Under the pieces are notes generated by a model. That model was not told the origin of the DNA, did not search any database, and saw only the letters and a list, made by a program, of their open reading frames with translations. From Gavia stellata (taxonomy: Eukaryota > Chordata > Aves > Gaviiformes > Gaviidae): 64,000 nt of DNA. The position numbers and the translations under genes were made by a program. The DNA lies in assembly GCF_030936135.1 (NCBI RefSeq), contig NC_082606.1:4783255-4847254 (forward strand), read 5' to 3'. Of the stretch, positions 43,901-58,900 are shown piece by piece (within the stretch, counting starts at the first letter, position 1; every line of letters starts with the position of its first letter).

Positions 43901-46900
43901 AATGGGAAGTGGGAGAAGATAACTTTTTCAGAGTATTATTGCCTCTCCAGGAAAGCAGCCAAGAGCTTCTTGAAGGTAGGTACAGGAAACAAAACAAATT
44001 CCTTTTTCTCCCTTTGTCTCCTTAAAAAAACCCAACCAACCAAAAAACCCAAAAACCCCCTCCTAAAAACACAATATAAGAGGCTTTTCCCATTAATTGA
44101 AGATCAGCAGTCATATTCTTTATTGAAATAATAATGATGAAAATTGGGTTTTGTCAAAGAGATAACACTGCTGTTAAGGGAACTTGACTGCAAGCGAAGA
44201 GCTGCTGTGTTACACTGTCTCACTGGGGCATGGGTACAAAACTCAGCATAAGGCCTTAAGATGTAAAAAAAGAAAAACAGACGAAGGCAGTGCTGTCATG
44301 AATTTGGTGAGATAAAGACAAATTTTAAAACATTATAAGCATAGGGGAAGATTAGTATTCATAATGCTGTTGTTCATATTGAAAAGTCCTGGTTTTCGGG
44401 CCTTTCTCGACAGCGGAGTTCAACCAGCCAGGAGAAGGTAGTGGAAAGTTTAGAGCCTGTTAATTGCTGATAAATACTGGTTTTTGCTATGGATATCAAC
44501 ATAGAGATATGGTGGACATGTCTTGTCAATACTGAAATTATAAATATATCAAAACTTTCCATGGTTTGTATTTGTATGTTTCATGCTATGTTTCTTTCCA
44601 GTGTGCCTCTATTATATAACCTTATGCTTATTATTTTTAAGCTTGGTCTTGAACGATTCCACAGTGTAGCAATCCTTGGATTTAATTCTCCAGAATGGTT
44701 CATCTCAGCTGTTGGAGCTGTTTTTGCTGGGTAAGATTTTTTTGGTTTGGTTTTATGGGGGATTTGGGGACTTCTGTTTTGCTAGGTCTGGAAATGGAGC
44801 AGATTGGTATTTGGTGTCATATCTTGGAAGTTGTGCTGCAGCTGATTAGCATGTTCAGCGACCTGCTGGAGTCTCACAGCTTTCTGTATGTCCAAAATAG
44901 TCCAGACACTCATAAATTGATCCTGTTTGCATGGGCTTAATTGTGACAGTCACACAGAAGCTATTGTAGAGTACCTTATCACTGGAAGATGTGGGAAACA
45001 GATGAGAATCCCAGTTTTATATTAATGATATATGTTTACAGCAAGATATGTTCAAGTAGATGAAGCAACAGATATGTACTAATTAGCCTGATTCATTCTG
45101 TCCTGATACCTGTTCATACAATTTGGATTTTATCTTTTAAGCTGTTTCTGTGCCCAGTGAAATTCAAATTGGTGTATGTGTGCAGTTTGCACAGAAAGAG
45201 GATGTAAGTGGGGTGTTTTTACCACTTCCTGAGCTAACTCTTGTGTAGCCTCAAGTGGGTAAAAATGCTGAATCCTAGCCTATGGCATCTTCTACTGAAT
45301 GGAGTTCAGAGATCAGTTATTGTAGTGTGCATATATCAGAGATGTTCATGTGTATCTGAATACGTGACACAAACATGACAGCTGTGCTGCTGTTTACTTC
45401 CACATCTTCATACTCTTTAAGCTTTCATCTGATCTTTGATTATTATTCTCTTTCTTGATACTAAGTGCATGCATATGTGTGTGCATGTATATAAATATAT
45501 GGGGGTTTGGTTTTTTTTGGTACAGAGGAATTGTCACAGGAATATATACAACCAATTCTCCAGAGGCCTGCCACTACATTGCTCATGACAGCAAAACCAA
45601 TATAGTGGTTGTGGAAAATCGGAAACAATTGGACAAGATAATGCAGGTACAAGGTGGCTAAATGGTTACTTAAAAGCCATAATTCTCCCATTTCTCAATG
45701 CTGTATTGGTCCCAATTACCATATTCACTATCTGTATCATCGGAGTGTTGTTATTTGGAAACCTGGTATCTGGTGTTTGAGCTATTGGGTAACTTGCAGC
45801 TCTGTTGTCTATAGTGTCTGTGGCTCACATCTAAGCAGTTCTCATTCTTTCCAGCACAGACCTCACTGGCTGGTTCACTGCAAACTTACCTGGAAAAAGC
45901 CCACATTTTGATCCCATGTTTGTAATGTCACCACCTAATTCTGTTTGGAAAAGCACAGACCACTTGAGTGGAAGAGATTAGGATGATGCAAGTTTGTAAA
46001 GGCCTTCCGTTTAAATATTAAGGATGTCAGTGTTCAGAATCCTGTCTTTCCAAAATGTCATCTTTTCCTGCTTGTAATATTAACCATTAAGGCTGTTGAG
46101 TTTCCTGCACTTTGCTAGCATGTTGGTTGACAGGAGATAGACTTTAGTGAGAAAGGAGGAGGCTCCTTAAGTGAACAGTCACAATTTTGACAAAACTCTT
46201 TGGCAGCTTTGAGTGGGTTTCTGCAAGGATTCCAGCTTGAAAAACCAACTTGAGGGAAAGATGCCTGTTGCATGACTTGGGGGAGGAGCATGGGGCAGGT
46301 CCCGGGGCAGGGCTTGTCTGTCAGTAAGATGTTGAGGGAGGCCCATGGCTAGAGATTGGTGCAAGTTTGATGACCCAACTGTACTGTTTGCTGAAGCAGG
46401 GGGGCCCTCCATGACGACGTTTTCTGCAAAAAACATGTACCTGCCAGAGAGAAAATATATGTGGATTTTTTCCACCTGTAATTCATATAAGTTATACATA
46501 AATGGCTTTGTATTTTGTATTTTTGTTTTATAAGCGATTTGGAGGAAGAGATTTTTTTTTTTTAATAAGTATTCTGGAAAAGCATACAATCAGACAAGCC
46601 TTCTTGCAGTGTCACTGACTAAATACCAGGCTATGCTGTCATGAATGGGAGAGAAGAATATAGGTTGAAGAACTTGAGAGATTTGATTCATGCACATTCC
46701 TATCTAGAAAAAGAAAAGACAGCTCTGGCCAGCACTGCTTTATCCAACTAAGGGTTTTTTGAAACTTTTTTTTTCCTGGAAGAACCCAAGACTGAAATAA
46801 TAACCGAACATTTCAATTATTATCCTTCTAATAGTATACGCATAATGCCTACCGTCAAGCCGCTGCTTTTGTATTAGTGCAGATTGATCAAGTCAGTTCA

Positions 46901-49900
46901 AAATGTGATGAATTCAAAGGCATCTATGAGGCACTGGGTCCCACAAAGTTCAGTGAAATGAATGCTCTCTGTAGGCCATGCAAAGCAGAGAAGGAGCTAC
47001 TGAAAACAGCAGCCATTGCTGTCTGCCTGTAAGCCTGCAGCTTTATATTTTTGTTTATCCTTAAAATGTGCATATGGCTTCCTTTTACTTTTTTTTCTTT
47101 AAGAAGGTAGAACTTTTTTTAGCAGTTTAAGAACAGTTTTTGCTGAGGGACTTCTTCTGTCTTTATTGGGAACCACAGCAGCTAGGGTCAGCTTCTAGCT
47201 GACCTAGGCTGCTGCTTGCTGTGCCTTTTGGTGCATTATAAGAATAGCTGAGGAGCTATTTGTGATGTGGTTTGGTTTTTTTTTTTAAATCTTTTGACTG
47301 AAAACAGATTTTCTAGGGGAGACTGTGTAGTGTCTCCTTTTTTCCCCTGTTCTCCTCCCCCCACTCCTTGGTTGAGCTAGTTGATTGTGAGTTTAAGGGA
47401 GAGTATTTGAGGTTGGAGGGAAGCAGGAAGTTTCTTGTGACTGTCAAGCCATTACAGTTTCGGCAATATTTTACTGGGAAAAAACCCACACAAGATAGGA
47501 ATAATAAATAATAAATTTATTTTTAAAAATCCAACAGATCTGGAATCGCTTGCCACACTTGAAAGCTGTTGTGCTATATAAGGACTCCATTCCAGAGAGA
47601 CATCCAAATTTGTATACGGTATGTGAATGCTAGAACAGAGTTAAAATTAATGGGGTATTATTTATTTGATGAATTTCTACAGTGTTTAATCTATGGAATG
47701 TCTACCAGGATGCATTGCTGTGTTCCAGAAAACACATTCAAAAGCTTCATCAGCTTTTTCTGTTTAATTTACCTGTAACTTCGTGTTTGATACTTGACAC
47801 TTAAAATTAGAGCTGCCTTGCTTAACTGTCTGTCTTGTGTCTTTTTGGCTTTTTACTTGACTGGATTAACAAAACACCTATAGGCTTCAGGTGGGAATGT
47901 GAAGTCTCAAACTGTTAAAAATGAAAGTTGGCCACTGGTGCTAGTGAAAACTGAATTTTTGTTAGTTACACTGGATGCAAGAACATGAAAATGCTTGTAC
48001 TTTTACAGATGATAGTTGCATTTTGTTGACATCAAATATTTCTGGCGACAGGCCAGAAGTGAAGTAACTGTGGACTACACAGAGGAGCGCATCTTCTTAG
48101 TATGTGTAGAATCTTCATATCGCATGGTAAAAATAAAGCAGAAAAAGGGACAAAGCCAGGATCAGAAATTTCTGAGTGGTAGAAGTCCAGCCTTTAATTT
48201 AAGAAATAGGAGGACTTTAAGTAGAACAGATTGTTGTAAATATGTTATTCCAATAAATTTTGAAAATATAATTGAAAATAATTAAGTAATAAGAATACAA
48301 AAATCAGCATTTTAAGTGGACTACAGATTATCAGATTCTAGGCTGAAAAACTTCAACTGAGGAAAAAAAAGATATTAATGAAGAATGAATAGTGTAGAAA
48401 CATTTTAAATTATTTGCAGTTTTGCTAATCGGAGGGGTTACTAAGTACACAAGAAAAAATCTTCTGCACTTGTTTTAATCATATCTTCTTTTGCTATGTT
48501 GAATAGCATATAACTGTTAAACAGTTACTGTTACAATACTTGTATGTACTGGTATAATGTATGCCTTGCATCTCAGTACAATCAAAAAATTAATACAAAG
48601 ATGATCTTACTATCTATATTTCTTATTAAAAAGAGTAGGTGCTAGCAATTAATTCTGGAACAACATTCAGTTGCTGAAACCTAAATACCTGAGAATTGAT
48701 ATATTTGAAAGCACCCCTGTTCAGGTGTGATGGTGGACATATTTTCTCAATGGAGAAGGGTAGCTGTGAGAGTGACAGTTGCCATAGTTTATGTTGTCAT
48801 AAGAAAAAACTGGAGATCAAATCACCAAAGGCAGAAATGATTGTTTATTAGGCTTGATGTAAAGCAAGCCACCCGAACCACATGGCATTTGATAAAAAGG
48901 GTTTGTGTTGCAAGTTGACAGCTAACATATAATGAGCAACTGCTGCAGTAAGGGCAGAGCCCTAGTTCTTTGATCAGTGTGTGTTTCCAGAAGGCAAATG
49001 CAAAGTCAGTAGTGTGTGTGAGTGTTTGTTTGTACCTTTCACACTCTATGGAATGGGAACACTGTCTGTTGCAGGTACTGTTCAGTAAACAAAGCCTAGG
49101 CAACAGATTCACAGTGATTAACGCATTCTAGTATGAGAACACAGTAAGGTCAGTAAAACAGGAACAACTGCTAAGTCACATAGAAACGATTACAGCCTTG
49201 ATACCTCCAGACTTCCCAGCAGATAGTGAAATTGATGCAGCCACATTCTGTGGGAAGGGGTAGGATGTGACAAATCCTTTACAGGCTACGGAGCTGTGCA
49301 TTGTACTGCCTCTCTTCTCAGAGATGTGGTTTGTTGGAAGAAAGTATAAAACTGATGATTGGGAATTAGAAGAATCCTTAGGACAGTCTTGCCACCCAAG
49401 AAAAGGAAGTTTAGGTGCCACAGAGGCTAACTATTGTAACCTGGCAATGGCAGAGGTCTGAAGGAAACAATGAACTCCCCCTCAAGCACAGACTCTCTTT
49501 TTTTATCTCTGCTGTCCTTCACATCATCCCCTTTACTGCTATGTGGTCCTAGATAGATCTCCAAGAAATCATGGAAGAATGGAGGTGCTGCATCTTGCGT
49601 TTGGATAACACAGTTCTGTAGCACAGTATGAATCATCTGATTCCAATGGGAAACTGACAGTTTGGTTATTGACTTTCTTAAAAAACTTTGTTATACCCTG
49701 GTTTTCAGTTAGCATTGAAATCAATGGTACACTTAGCAGCGTATCAGGTGCATGCAGTAGAAGTGTCTGGGAGCAACCACTACAATATAGAGGATCAGGT
49801 TCAGCATTCTTCTGCGCCAGTTTGTGCGGCACGAAAGTCCAACATCATAAAAGGTTTAGCTCATTTTCGATTGAGCCAAATTTGAATGGAAGTTGTGACC

Positions 49901-52900
49901 AGCATCATATGCTCTGTTTGCTATAAAATAGCAGATAATTTGGGCAAATATTCGCACATCTAAATAATGGTGATTTTGCAAAGTGACTTTCATCCAATTG
50001 CTTTATATTTGTATAGAGGACAAGGAATTATAGATGTAATGTCACAAGTGTACTCCTACTTAAAAACTGTACATCCAGATGCCTTTAAATAGGACTCAAA
50101 ATCATTCTAACAGTGTGATATAGTAACAGAATTTTAGCCTCTATGACTTGTTCATAGTGTCCATCTTGGAGGAGGCATAGTATTACTATTCACTTCTTAG
50201 ACACTGAAAAGACTCATGGCAGCACAACTTTAGATAGTCTGTTTGCAATTTGCACGTAAAGTTCTACACTTGTCTTACATATTTCTTACATAGGCAAGAC
50301 CTGGGGACACTTGCCTTGGAAGCATGTTCAGAACAAGGCACTGAAGTTTTCTGCCATTTTGGAGACTGATGAGGTACTGCATCTTTCCTGCTTGTAAGAA
50401 GCCGTTTGATATCCTGTGTTTTCTGTTACATGTTCTAGATGGAAGAGTTCCTGGAGGTGGGAGACGACATATCTGATACTACTTTGGATGATGTTATTAA
50501 CTCCCAAAAGCCGAATCAGTGCTGTGTACTGATATACACATCTGGAACAACTGGGAAGCCAAAAGGAGCCATGCTGAGTCATGACAATGTATGTACTTCA
50601 GGCTCTTCCTTTAGCATAAAAATAGCAAAGCATGAGAATATTTATTCCTGTGTTTTGAAATGACTGGTACGTACTGGAGCCTTGAAATCCTTTTGCTTTT
50701 GAAAAAAGGATAGTATACTACAAAGCAACATTGAAAATGTAGTCGGCTGTTTCTGGTAAAGTATAAGCAAGGTTAAGAATGAAACTTCATTCAAACTAGC
50801 ACTTCACAAGGTTGGACGGTTTGTTATGAGTATAAATTTTTTTTATTTACTGGTTTTCTTGTGAAATATAATGCATATAATTCATAAGTATAATTCACAG
50901 ATTGCCATAAAGTCTCTCAGGTGATGTCACAGGTCATCTTAAAACAAACAAATCATATACATCAGGTAGCGACTATCAAAACAACCTGATAGACTGCTTT
51001 TGCAAATTTTACTAAAATTGGGGTGGATGTTTGGTGGGGTTTTCTTGTTTGGGTTGTTTTTTTATTTTTTTAAACTTTGGCATTATTGTATTCCTAGACT
51101 TGGGTTTTTACATCTATCACTGGATCATAATACAACTCTAGTGCATAGTGGTGGTACTTAAAATAGGCCTACCTGCATTGTTGCAAACAGAAAATTTTCC
51201 AGTGATAGAGAAAAGCAAAGTCCTTTGCAAAAACGACTTTCTACAGAGGTCTGCTAGCAAAGATCTGAAGTGTGGTTGTTGGTTTTTTATATATTTAATA
51301 TTTTTTAAGGTGGCTGAGCAGGAGTGGAAAGTGGTAGGGAGTATTCCTGAACACGTAGACAATCTGTGAAAGGGCTGGTCTGAGTTGTGGCCTCTTCTCT
51401 TAAAATAAAGCAGAAACTATTGCAGACATGCACACTGTGAGGAGCATTTCACCCAAATGTAGGGAATTAGTACAGTAGTATCTGGAAGCAGAACATAGTG
51501 GACTTGGTAGACAAAAAGACTGATCTGACGTTGCAAATCCTATGCTCTTCCATCTCAAAGGAGTCTGGTGTCATTTTCATGTTAGCTGCCAAACTATTCT
51601 TGGCTGCTGATCACAAACAGGCTATTTTTATGTTGATGAACAGTGGAAAACATGCCTTGCCTGTAGCTGTGCTGCTGCCTTCTTTAGTCAAGAGATGTTT
51701 GCCACTGTCCATGTGCAAAACCAATGCTGAGTCAGTCATATATGCACCCACACAGATCTGCTGTGAGTGTGCCTGCATGCTGCGAGGCTTGGAGAATAAG
51801 GAGGATAAGCAATCGATACAGCCACATCTCAAAGACATCCCATTCTGCCTACTGTGTAAGTCTCCCATAGCCACTTGTCCAATGCTGCCATCTAAACTTG
51901 GAGTGGCCTGGCTTGACAGCATGCTTCTCCTTAAAAACCTCTCTTGAGAATCTGTACTTCCTTAGACCAAACGTACACTTGTACCTTCTAATTTATTACA
52001 AAGAAAGGGAGCTGGTAGGAACATACTGTGATAACAGGTATTGCATGTGATTTGTATCTCTTCCCTGCCATCTTGAATAATCTCATTTCTGTGTCCTGCC
52101 CTACCCATTCTAGATTACAGACTCCTCTGAGAAAGAGCTGTTTCTTTTTTTTTTGTTTGTTTGGGTTTTGTGAGGAGTTTTTTTGTGTTTTTTTGCTGTG
52201 CACATACATCTTTTCCCTCCACCTGCATACCATCACATATATTTGTGGGTCTTCCATATGCTGTATTCTGGTAATGAAGATATGCATATTTAGCATCCTT
52301 GAACTGCATCTTCTGAGATAAAGTGGAAATGAGGAAGAAGGGGGGGAAACATCATCCAGTTTCACCAAGAAGTCAAGCAGCACATCTTCAAAAATATTCA
52401 TGCATGCAGTGCTGCTCGTGGGGCCGGGGGTCTGTGGGGTGTGTGTGAGTGTCACTTGTGAACCACCGTGGTGGATATCCCAGAGGCTTCCAGAGGAGCA
52501 GAATACAGTTGCTGTCTTCCTCATCAATGCTTAGCCAGGTGATGATCAATACAAGACAATGAGCTTGTTGCTGATACTAAACTGTCCTTTGAGCTTGACT
52601 GTTTATTGTTCTTTTTTAGGTAAACCTATAGACATAGCACTGGTGAAAACTGCCAGCTTGATAGGAAGTATGCACGGCAGGAAAGTTGCAAAAGAAGGGG
52701 CAGATCAATTTACTCCTTGTCCATCCAGCCCATAGCTGCCCTGCTCAGTGTGTCACTAGGGTGTGGGGAGTTGGTAGTGTTTGTAGCCCAGTCAGCTGGC
52801 AGAAAGACTGCATTTGCTTATGTTATCTGCAACTCTATGTTGCTGCTAAGTTCATCTTGCTTTTGTCTGAGTGTCCCCCAGGGAATTGAGTCTGGTGTGT

Positions 52901-55900
52901 TGTAAAAGATTGCAATGTCTTCAGCAATTTCTGTGATCGTAGATTCTTCATAGTTACATTAGCATACTATGAGGATTCTTAGTTTGTGTTAAAAGGAAAA
53001 AAGAAAAAAAAAACCTGCCATACCTAACGTTTTTATGATTTATTTAAACAGATAACTTGGACATCAGCACATTGCAGCAGAGCAGGAGATATGCAGCCTG
53101 CAGAGGTCCAACAGGAGTCTATAGTCAGTTATCTCCCACTCAGCCACATAGCTGCGCAAATATATGACCTGTGGACTGGAATCAAATGGGGAGAGCAAGT
53201 TTACTTTGCTGAGCCAGATGCTCTGAAGGTATCTGTCTTGTATTGCACCTAATTAAGCTTGCAATTCTTCCTCTCAGAAAACATCCCAAGGAGAGAATAT
53301 GATCTTTGAAGAGGTGCAGAAGGAGGAGAGTCCATTATTTTAAGAATTATGTAAAACTAAAATCCATTAGACTTGTGCTCTAGACTCCAATTAAAATATA
53401 TAATCCAGGTCCATCAGCTAGCTTCTATTAAGGCAGAATAGTATGCATCTAATGCAAAAGAAGTATAAGCAATTTTTGGAGGAAAGGGAGGCAGAAGGAA
53501 CTAAACCACTGGTGTGTTTTCTTTCTTGTATACTTACCTCCCCTGACGTGTCAGAGCTGGCACATGTTAGTGCATATGTCTGACTGAAGTAGGTTCAGCA
53601 GTCCTTCTTTATATCCTACATGTTTAGTGATGTTCTACATGTTAGTATTGCAAGATGCAGACTGCATCACCAAACCTCTTTATAACTGCTGTGGAATGTT
53701 TTTACAACGTTTTGAAAAGATTTAATGATTTTAACAGGGTAGCTTGATCAACACACTAAAAGAAGTGCAGCCAACGTCTCACATGGGAGTTCCCCGAGTA
53801 TGGGAGAAAATAATGGAGAAATTAAAGGATGCTTCTGCTCAGTCAGGATTTATGAAGAGGAAAATCCTGTCATGGGCTATGTCACTTAGCTTAGAGAGAA
53901 ACCTAAACTGCTCAGGCAGGTATGTATTATAATGAGTGAGATTTCCATCAACCTGAAAGTAGCTATCTGCTTGTAATAAATTATGAAGCATCAGTGAGAC
54001 TCTAAGTGTAAATGGGTAAAATTTGGCCTGGCAATACAGCAAATACAATGCAAGATGGAGGGTGTAGTTATCAATAGCAGTAGGCTGATCTTAAACACAG
54101 GTGACTGTTAAAAGCATCCCTCCATTCTCCCTGAGAACATAGTCCCGCCAACATGTTCTCCAACTCTGTGTCTTCTGTGAATTGAACTGGTTAGTTTTCA
54201 GCTGGGAGAGTTCCCTGATGCAGTGCCCTATGTGACTGTGCAAGTGCTGGTTACTGGTGTGCATGAATTTGGAGGCGTCAGAGGGGGGAAATTTTGGGGG
54301 ACAGCCCCGGCAGACTGGCTCATGACAGTTTGGGGTATGCACCACGTGAGTAAGAAGATTTCATCTCCACACAGAAACTCAGGGACACCCCCCGCAAATT
54401 CTCGAGCTCTAGGTACGTTATCTCTGTTCTGAGTAACATGGGTGTTTTTCTCCATAAGATTGCCCGGGTAAAGAATGTTGTATAAATTCAAATATTAACT
54501 TAATTCACAGTTCTTTCCTGTTCCAAAGTTATTTAAAGTGTGACACAATGAAGTGTGAAATTGCTTACAGAAAATGGTATTCCAAAAGTTTGTGCAATGA
54601 TACTGCTTTGCTTGTCTAATCATTCAGCTTCTCAGTTAGGTCCTGCAAATTTCAGATTTTAGTGGTATACGATCTCAGAAACACATTTAACTGATAAAGA
54701 ATCAGGAATACAAGAGCTTTGTTTTATACAATACGTTTTCATAGATTCTTTATGTATTTGCAGTATTCAGATACCTCAAGAATTGGAGTTTGCTAGCGAT
54801 CAAAGACACTGAATGAATGAGAAAAGAACAAATATGTAACCTGTTCTTACTGATATAACTCCTGTCAACACCCAAAACCAAATGGCAAACACATCTCTAA
54901 AAAGAATTTGTGTCTGATTTTGTTTTGGAAATTTCGTACGTTGCTCTGACTTACTGTCTCCTTCTCTTGTGTGTTTTGTACTCAGCAATGACTTAAAGCA
55001 GTTCTGGACAAGGTTAGCAGACTACTTAGTGCTTGCAAGAATACGCAACGCACTGGGTTTTTCTTGCTGTCAGAAGCACTTTTCTGGTGCTGCTCCTCTC
55101 AATACAGAAACACTGTATTTCTTCTTGGGTCTGAACATCACTCTGTATGAGGCCTATGGGATGAGTGAGACCACAGGCCCACATTGCCTGTCTGGGCCCT
55201 ATATTTACAGGCAGCACAGGTAACTTTACTTTTTTTTTTTTTTAAGTATGGTATGTGTCATGATATCTATGAGACGAGTATTTACTAAGTTCAGCAAAGA
55301 TCTTACCACTTATTTTCTGTCAGTGCATTTCTACTCTACTGTGACTTTGGGAGGCAAAATAACTTCCAGGTGAGAAGCTGAACACATTGCCTCCATAGCG
55401 TGCCACGCCAAGAGCACTGAAAGTGATCTGCAGCTTTATATGCAGAACACAGTTACTAAACCTGACATATATCCTAGCCCTGGCCCAGGGTAGAATAGCT
55501 TTCAAATGCAAGACTTAAAATACAAAGTGTTTTTACGCCTGAAGATGCAGAGGAAAAAAACCAAAACGGGAAGCGCAGGGCAAGATAGACTGCCGAAAAA
55601 TGCTTAGATACTCTAATATACCTGCCCTAGTGAATTAATATTCCATATCTTTCAAACAGTTAAAGCAGGGTGTTATTTACAGTCACTAATATTTTGATAG
55701 GTTCAGGGATTTGGCATGTTAGACGTCTTATCAGTACTATGTTTAATATTTCTGTGCTCCTTGTGGGTTTTTGTGCTCTTCTCCGATAGCTGTGGTAAAC
55801 CAGTACCTGGCTGTAGAGTGAAATTGGTGGACAAAGATACGGAAGGCAATGGAGAAATCTGTTTCTGGGGAAGGACTGTTTTCATGGGTTATTTAAATAT

Positions 55901-58900
55901 GGAAGACAAAACAAAAGAAGTCTTTGATGAGGATGGGTGGCTGCATTCTGGAGATTTAGGAAAACTAGACAAGGATGGCTTTCTCTATGTCACTGGAAGA
56001 ATTAAAGGTAAATAGCAAAATCTTGCTCCATGTGTATGGTGACTGTTCAGCACTGTTCAGTCGCATGTGGCCCATCTAATTAGGTGTCTTTCCTCTAATG
56101 CCAGCAGCACTGACCTAATAGGAAGGTAAGATAAACTTTGCTATGAGGAAACCATGGTGTGCCCTGTTCAGGAAAGTTTTCCCTCTAGTCTGTAATAGGG
56201 GCACATGATTCTATTCCTACAATGAGGCTTTTTATCTCCCAGACCTTTATTCAGTATTAATTGCAATTAGTAATATAAAATAATAATGCAGGTTTAATGT
56301 GTCTTCTTCGATTCTAATGATACCTTAAGCTGTCCGGTCTCCCTTTGAATCTTGCTAAATTGTCTTAATTGCACATTAGAATGTTTACACAGTGACGAGA
56401 GAGAGCGCTCTGTTACATAAAAGTTCTTGCTGTAGGTCAGAGCTAGGTTCCTCCACCTTAGGTGATGTGTTTGCAGAGACTAGTATTGAAGGTTGAGAGC
56501 AGTTAAAGCTGAAGCAATAAACCTAGGTATTATTACAGTACGTAGCTTCAAGTCTCACGTGAGTAACACTGGTCACTTGCTTACTTGGAAGCTTTTCTTC
56601 ATGATACGTATTTAGAGAGTGGGATTGGTCACAGTTGAGATTTAACTGAAGAAGATGTAAAAATTGAGTAACTATCATCTTAGAATATATGATTAATCAC
56701 TAGGGACATAACATGCATGAGTGAATTTGTCATAGGATGACATAGTGTCCTGTTAGGAATCAGGACTTAAGTAGGTACTATTAATAGCCTGCACCAAATG
56801 CGGCTATCTTGATTTTTAACTTGCTTTCTTGTCTGATTCATTTTCCTTTAGCATAGCAGTTTGCAACTTCTAGTTTCATTCTGTCATAACATTTGTGTTT
56901 CACTTACACCTTCCTTGATTGCTGAACTAAAACCAATTACTCTAAAATATGGGACAGGTACACCATCTGGGATAAAATAACTGTCCGTTCAATTTCATTG
57001 AAGTTTTAAATCCAAGTCCAAATAAGGCAAAATCTAATAAGGTAGTAAAGAAGCTTTTCTTCTAGTGACTGAAACAGGACTTCTTCCTTTGGTTCTGTGG
57101 GTCTTAGGAGTTTTAGGACTCATTAGCTGCAAAGCACAAAGATGTAGCTAGAGAAGTCCGTACAGGGGAGTATTTGTAGAGGTGTGGAAAAAGTTGTTAG
57201 AATTATTACAGTTGTCTGGATTGGCTGGGAAGAAGCTGACATCTCAGGCAATGACAAACTAAGTGCCAGAGAGATTGGTAGAGAATCTAGGACAAAGATA
57301 GGACTAAGGCAAAAGGAGGGAGGGAGTGAAAGGAAAACAAAGACCTCTTACAAGTTTGGATACCCAACTAACTTTGGTATGTATCTGTGGTTCGACAGAA
57401 GTCTTATTCTATAAACACTACTTGTGCTTTGTCAAACGTGTGCAGTGTGTTGACTAGGGAGTGAAATAACTTCTGTAGTTACGAGATCAATGTCTATTCC
57501 CTACCAGAAGGTTGAGTATAGTCTGGAAGTTATTTCTTATCATAGCTCTCATGGAGCAGTAGAGATGGTAGGGCCTAAACCTGTGAATGCTGAAAGGGTG
57601 ATATATTCCCTTGATTGCATCTAAATTCTTCCGGTTTATCGCTGACAGGGAATCAGGTACCAACCCGATCCTTGAAACATACAATCAACTGCGTTACTAC
57701 ACAAAGGACTGGTATACCATTTGTCTGCATTATTTGTTGAAGCATGTTCTGAAATGCTGCAGACTATTATTTGAAGACAATGAGAAGCCACCAGTGTAAT
57801 GAAAGCAAAGAGTTGGAATGTACTTAGATAATACTCAAATTTGTAATAATTCCAATGAATACATGTATTATAATTCAGAACGAATGCATTCAAATAAAAA
57901 TGCACATTCCTTTATCAATAGAATAAGGTATCACATCATTGTTTACAAACCTTAAACATACTAACATTCCAGTCTGTCATTATATTTCCCTCTTGTCAAA
58001 AGTAGGGCAGAAATCACTACTTCCACTGCAAACTTCCTCTCTTAGATCTTGACTTCCTCCTCACACTCCTCTCTCCCTTCTTTCCATGTTGCTTTTATGG
58101 AGCCTTCCTGCAGCAGTAACTTGTTTTTGTCTGACCCCTCTTGGTGGCTTTAAGAATTATTTTTAATCATTATGTTAACAATGACTTGCTTTTTTGGTGA
58201 GATAGCAACAGTAAAATAGAGAGTGTATCCTGTGCTGATTTGGAAGAGATGATTGCTCACAGAAATATTCCAGATTACACAACAGTGCCTTGAGAATAAC
58301 TAACCTGTTACTGGATTACATAAAAATTATCTGGAACAAATATCTTATACTGAGAACTTGAGCACATTTTTGAAAAATGCTAGCATTTTTATTTTGAAGA
58401 TAATTAATTAATAGGCTTTGTTCTCTTTGAAAACATGATCTTTGAAAAATATTTCTTATTCTTTATGTCAGAATAAGAAAAGTGGGTTGATCCAGACTTT
58501 AACCTGTTCTTCAGAATTTATTTGAATTCACCTAATAGCCTTTCTCTTTTGCCTAGATTTGATTATTACAGCTGGAGGTGAAAATGTGCCTCCAATTCCA
58601 ATTGAAGATGCTGTTAAAAAAGAACTCCCAATTGTTAGTAATGCTATGGTGATTGGAGATAAAAAGAAGTTTTTGTCAATGTTGCTGACCCTAAAGGTAC
58701 ACCAGTTTTAATACTGATTTCAGTGAAATTATACACCTGCACCTAACAAACAAGAAGAGAGGACGTTAGTGGGAAAAAAATATATAGCAAATACAGAACA
58801 AATCCTGATGGTCTAAACTTCTTACGGTTAAATGATCTGCTAAACATCTACATGTTTACTGCTGTTTCTCCTATACATACAATAAGCTCTGTTTTTTTAT

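Noticed and set aside
51498-51947. 149-codon open frame in an ACSBG1 intron
   Set aside because: It has no splice context, no recognisable domain and an overlapping long frame on the other strand; it is likely chance.
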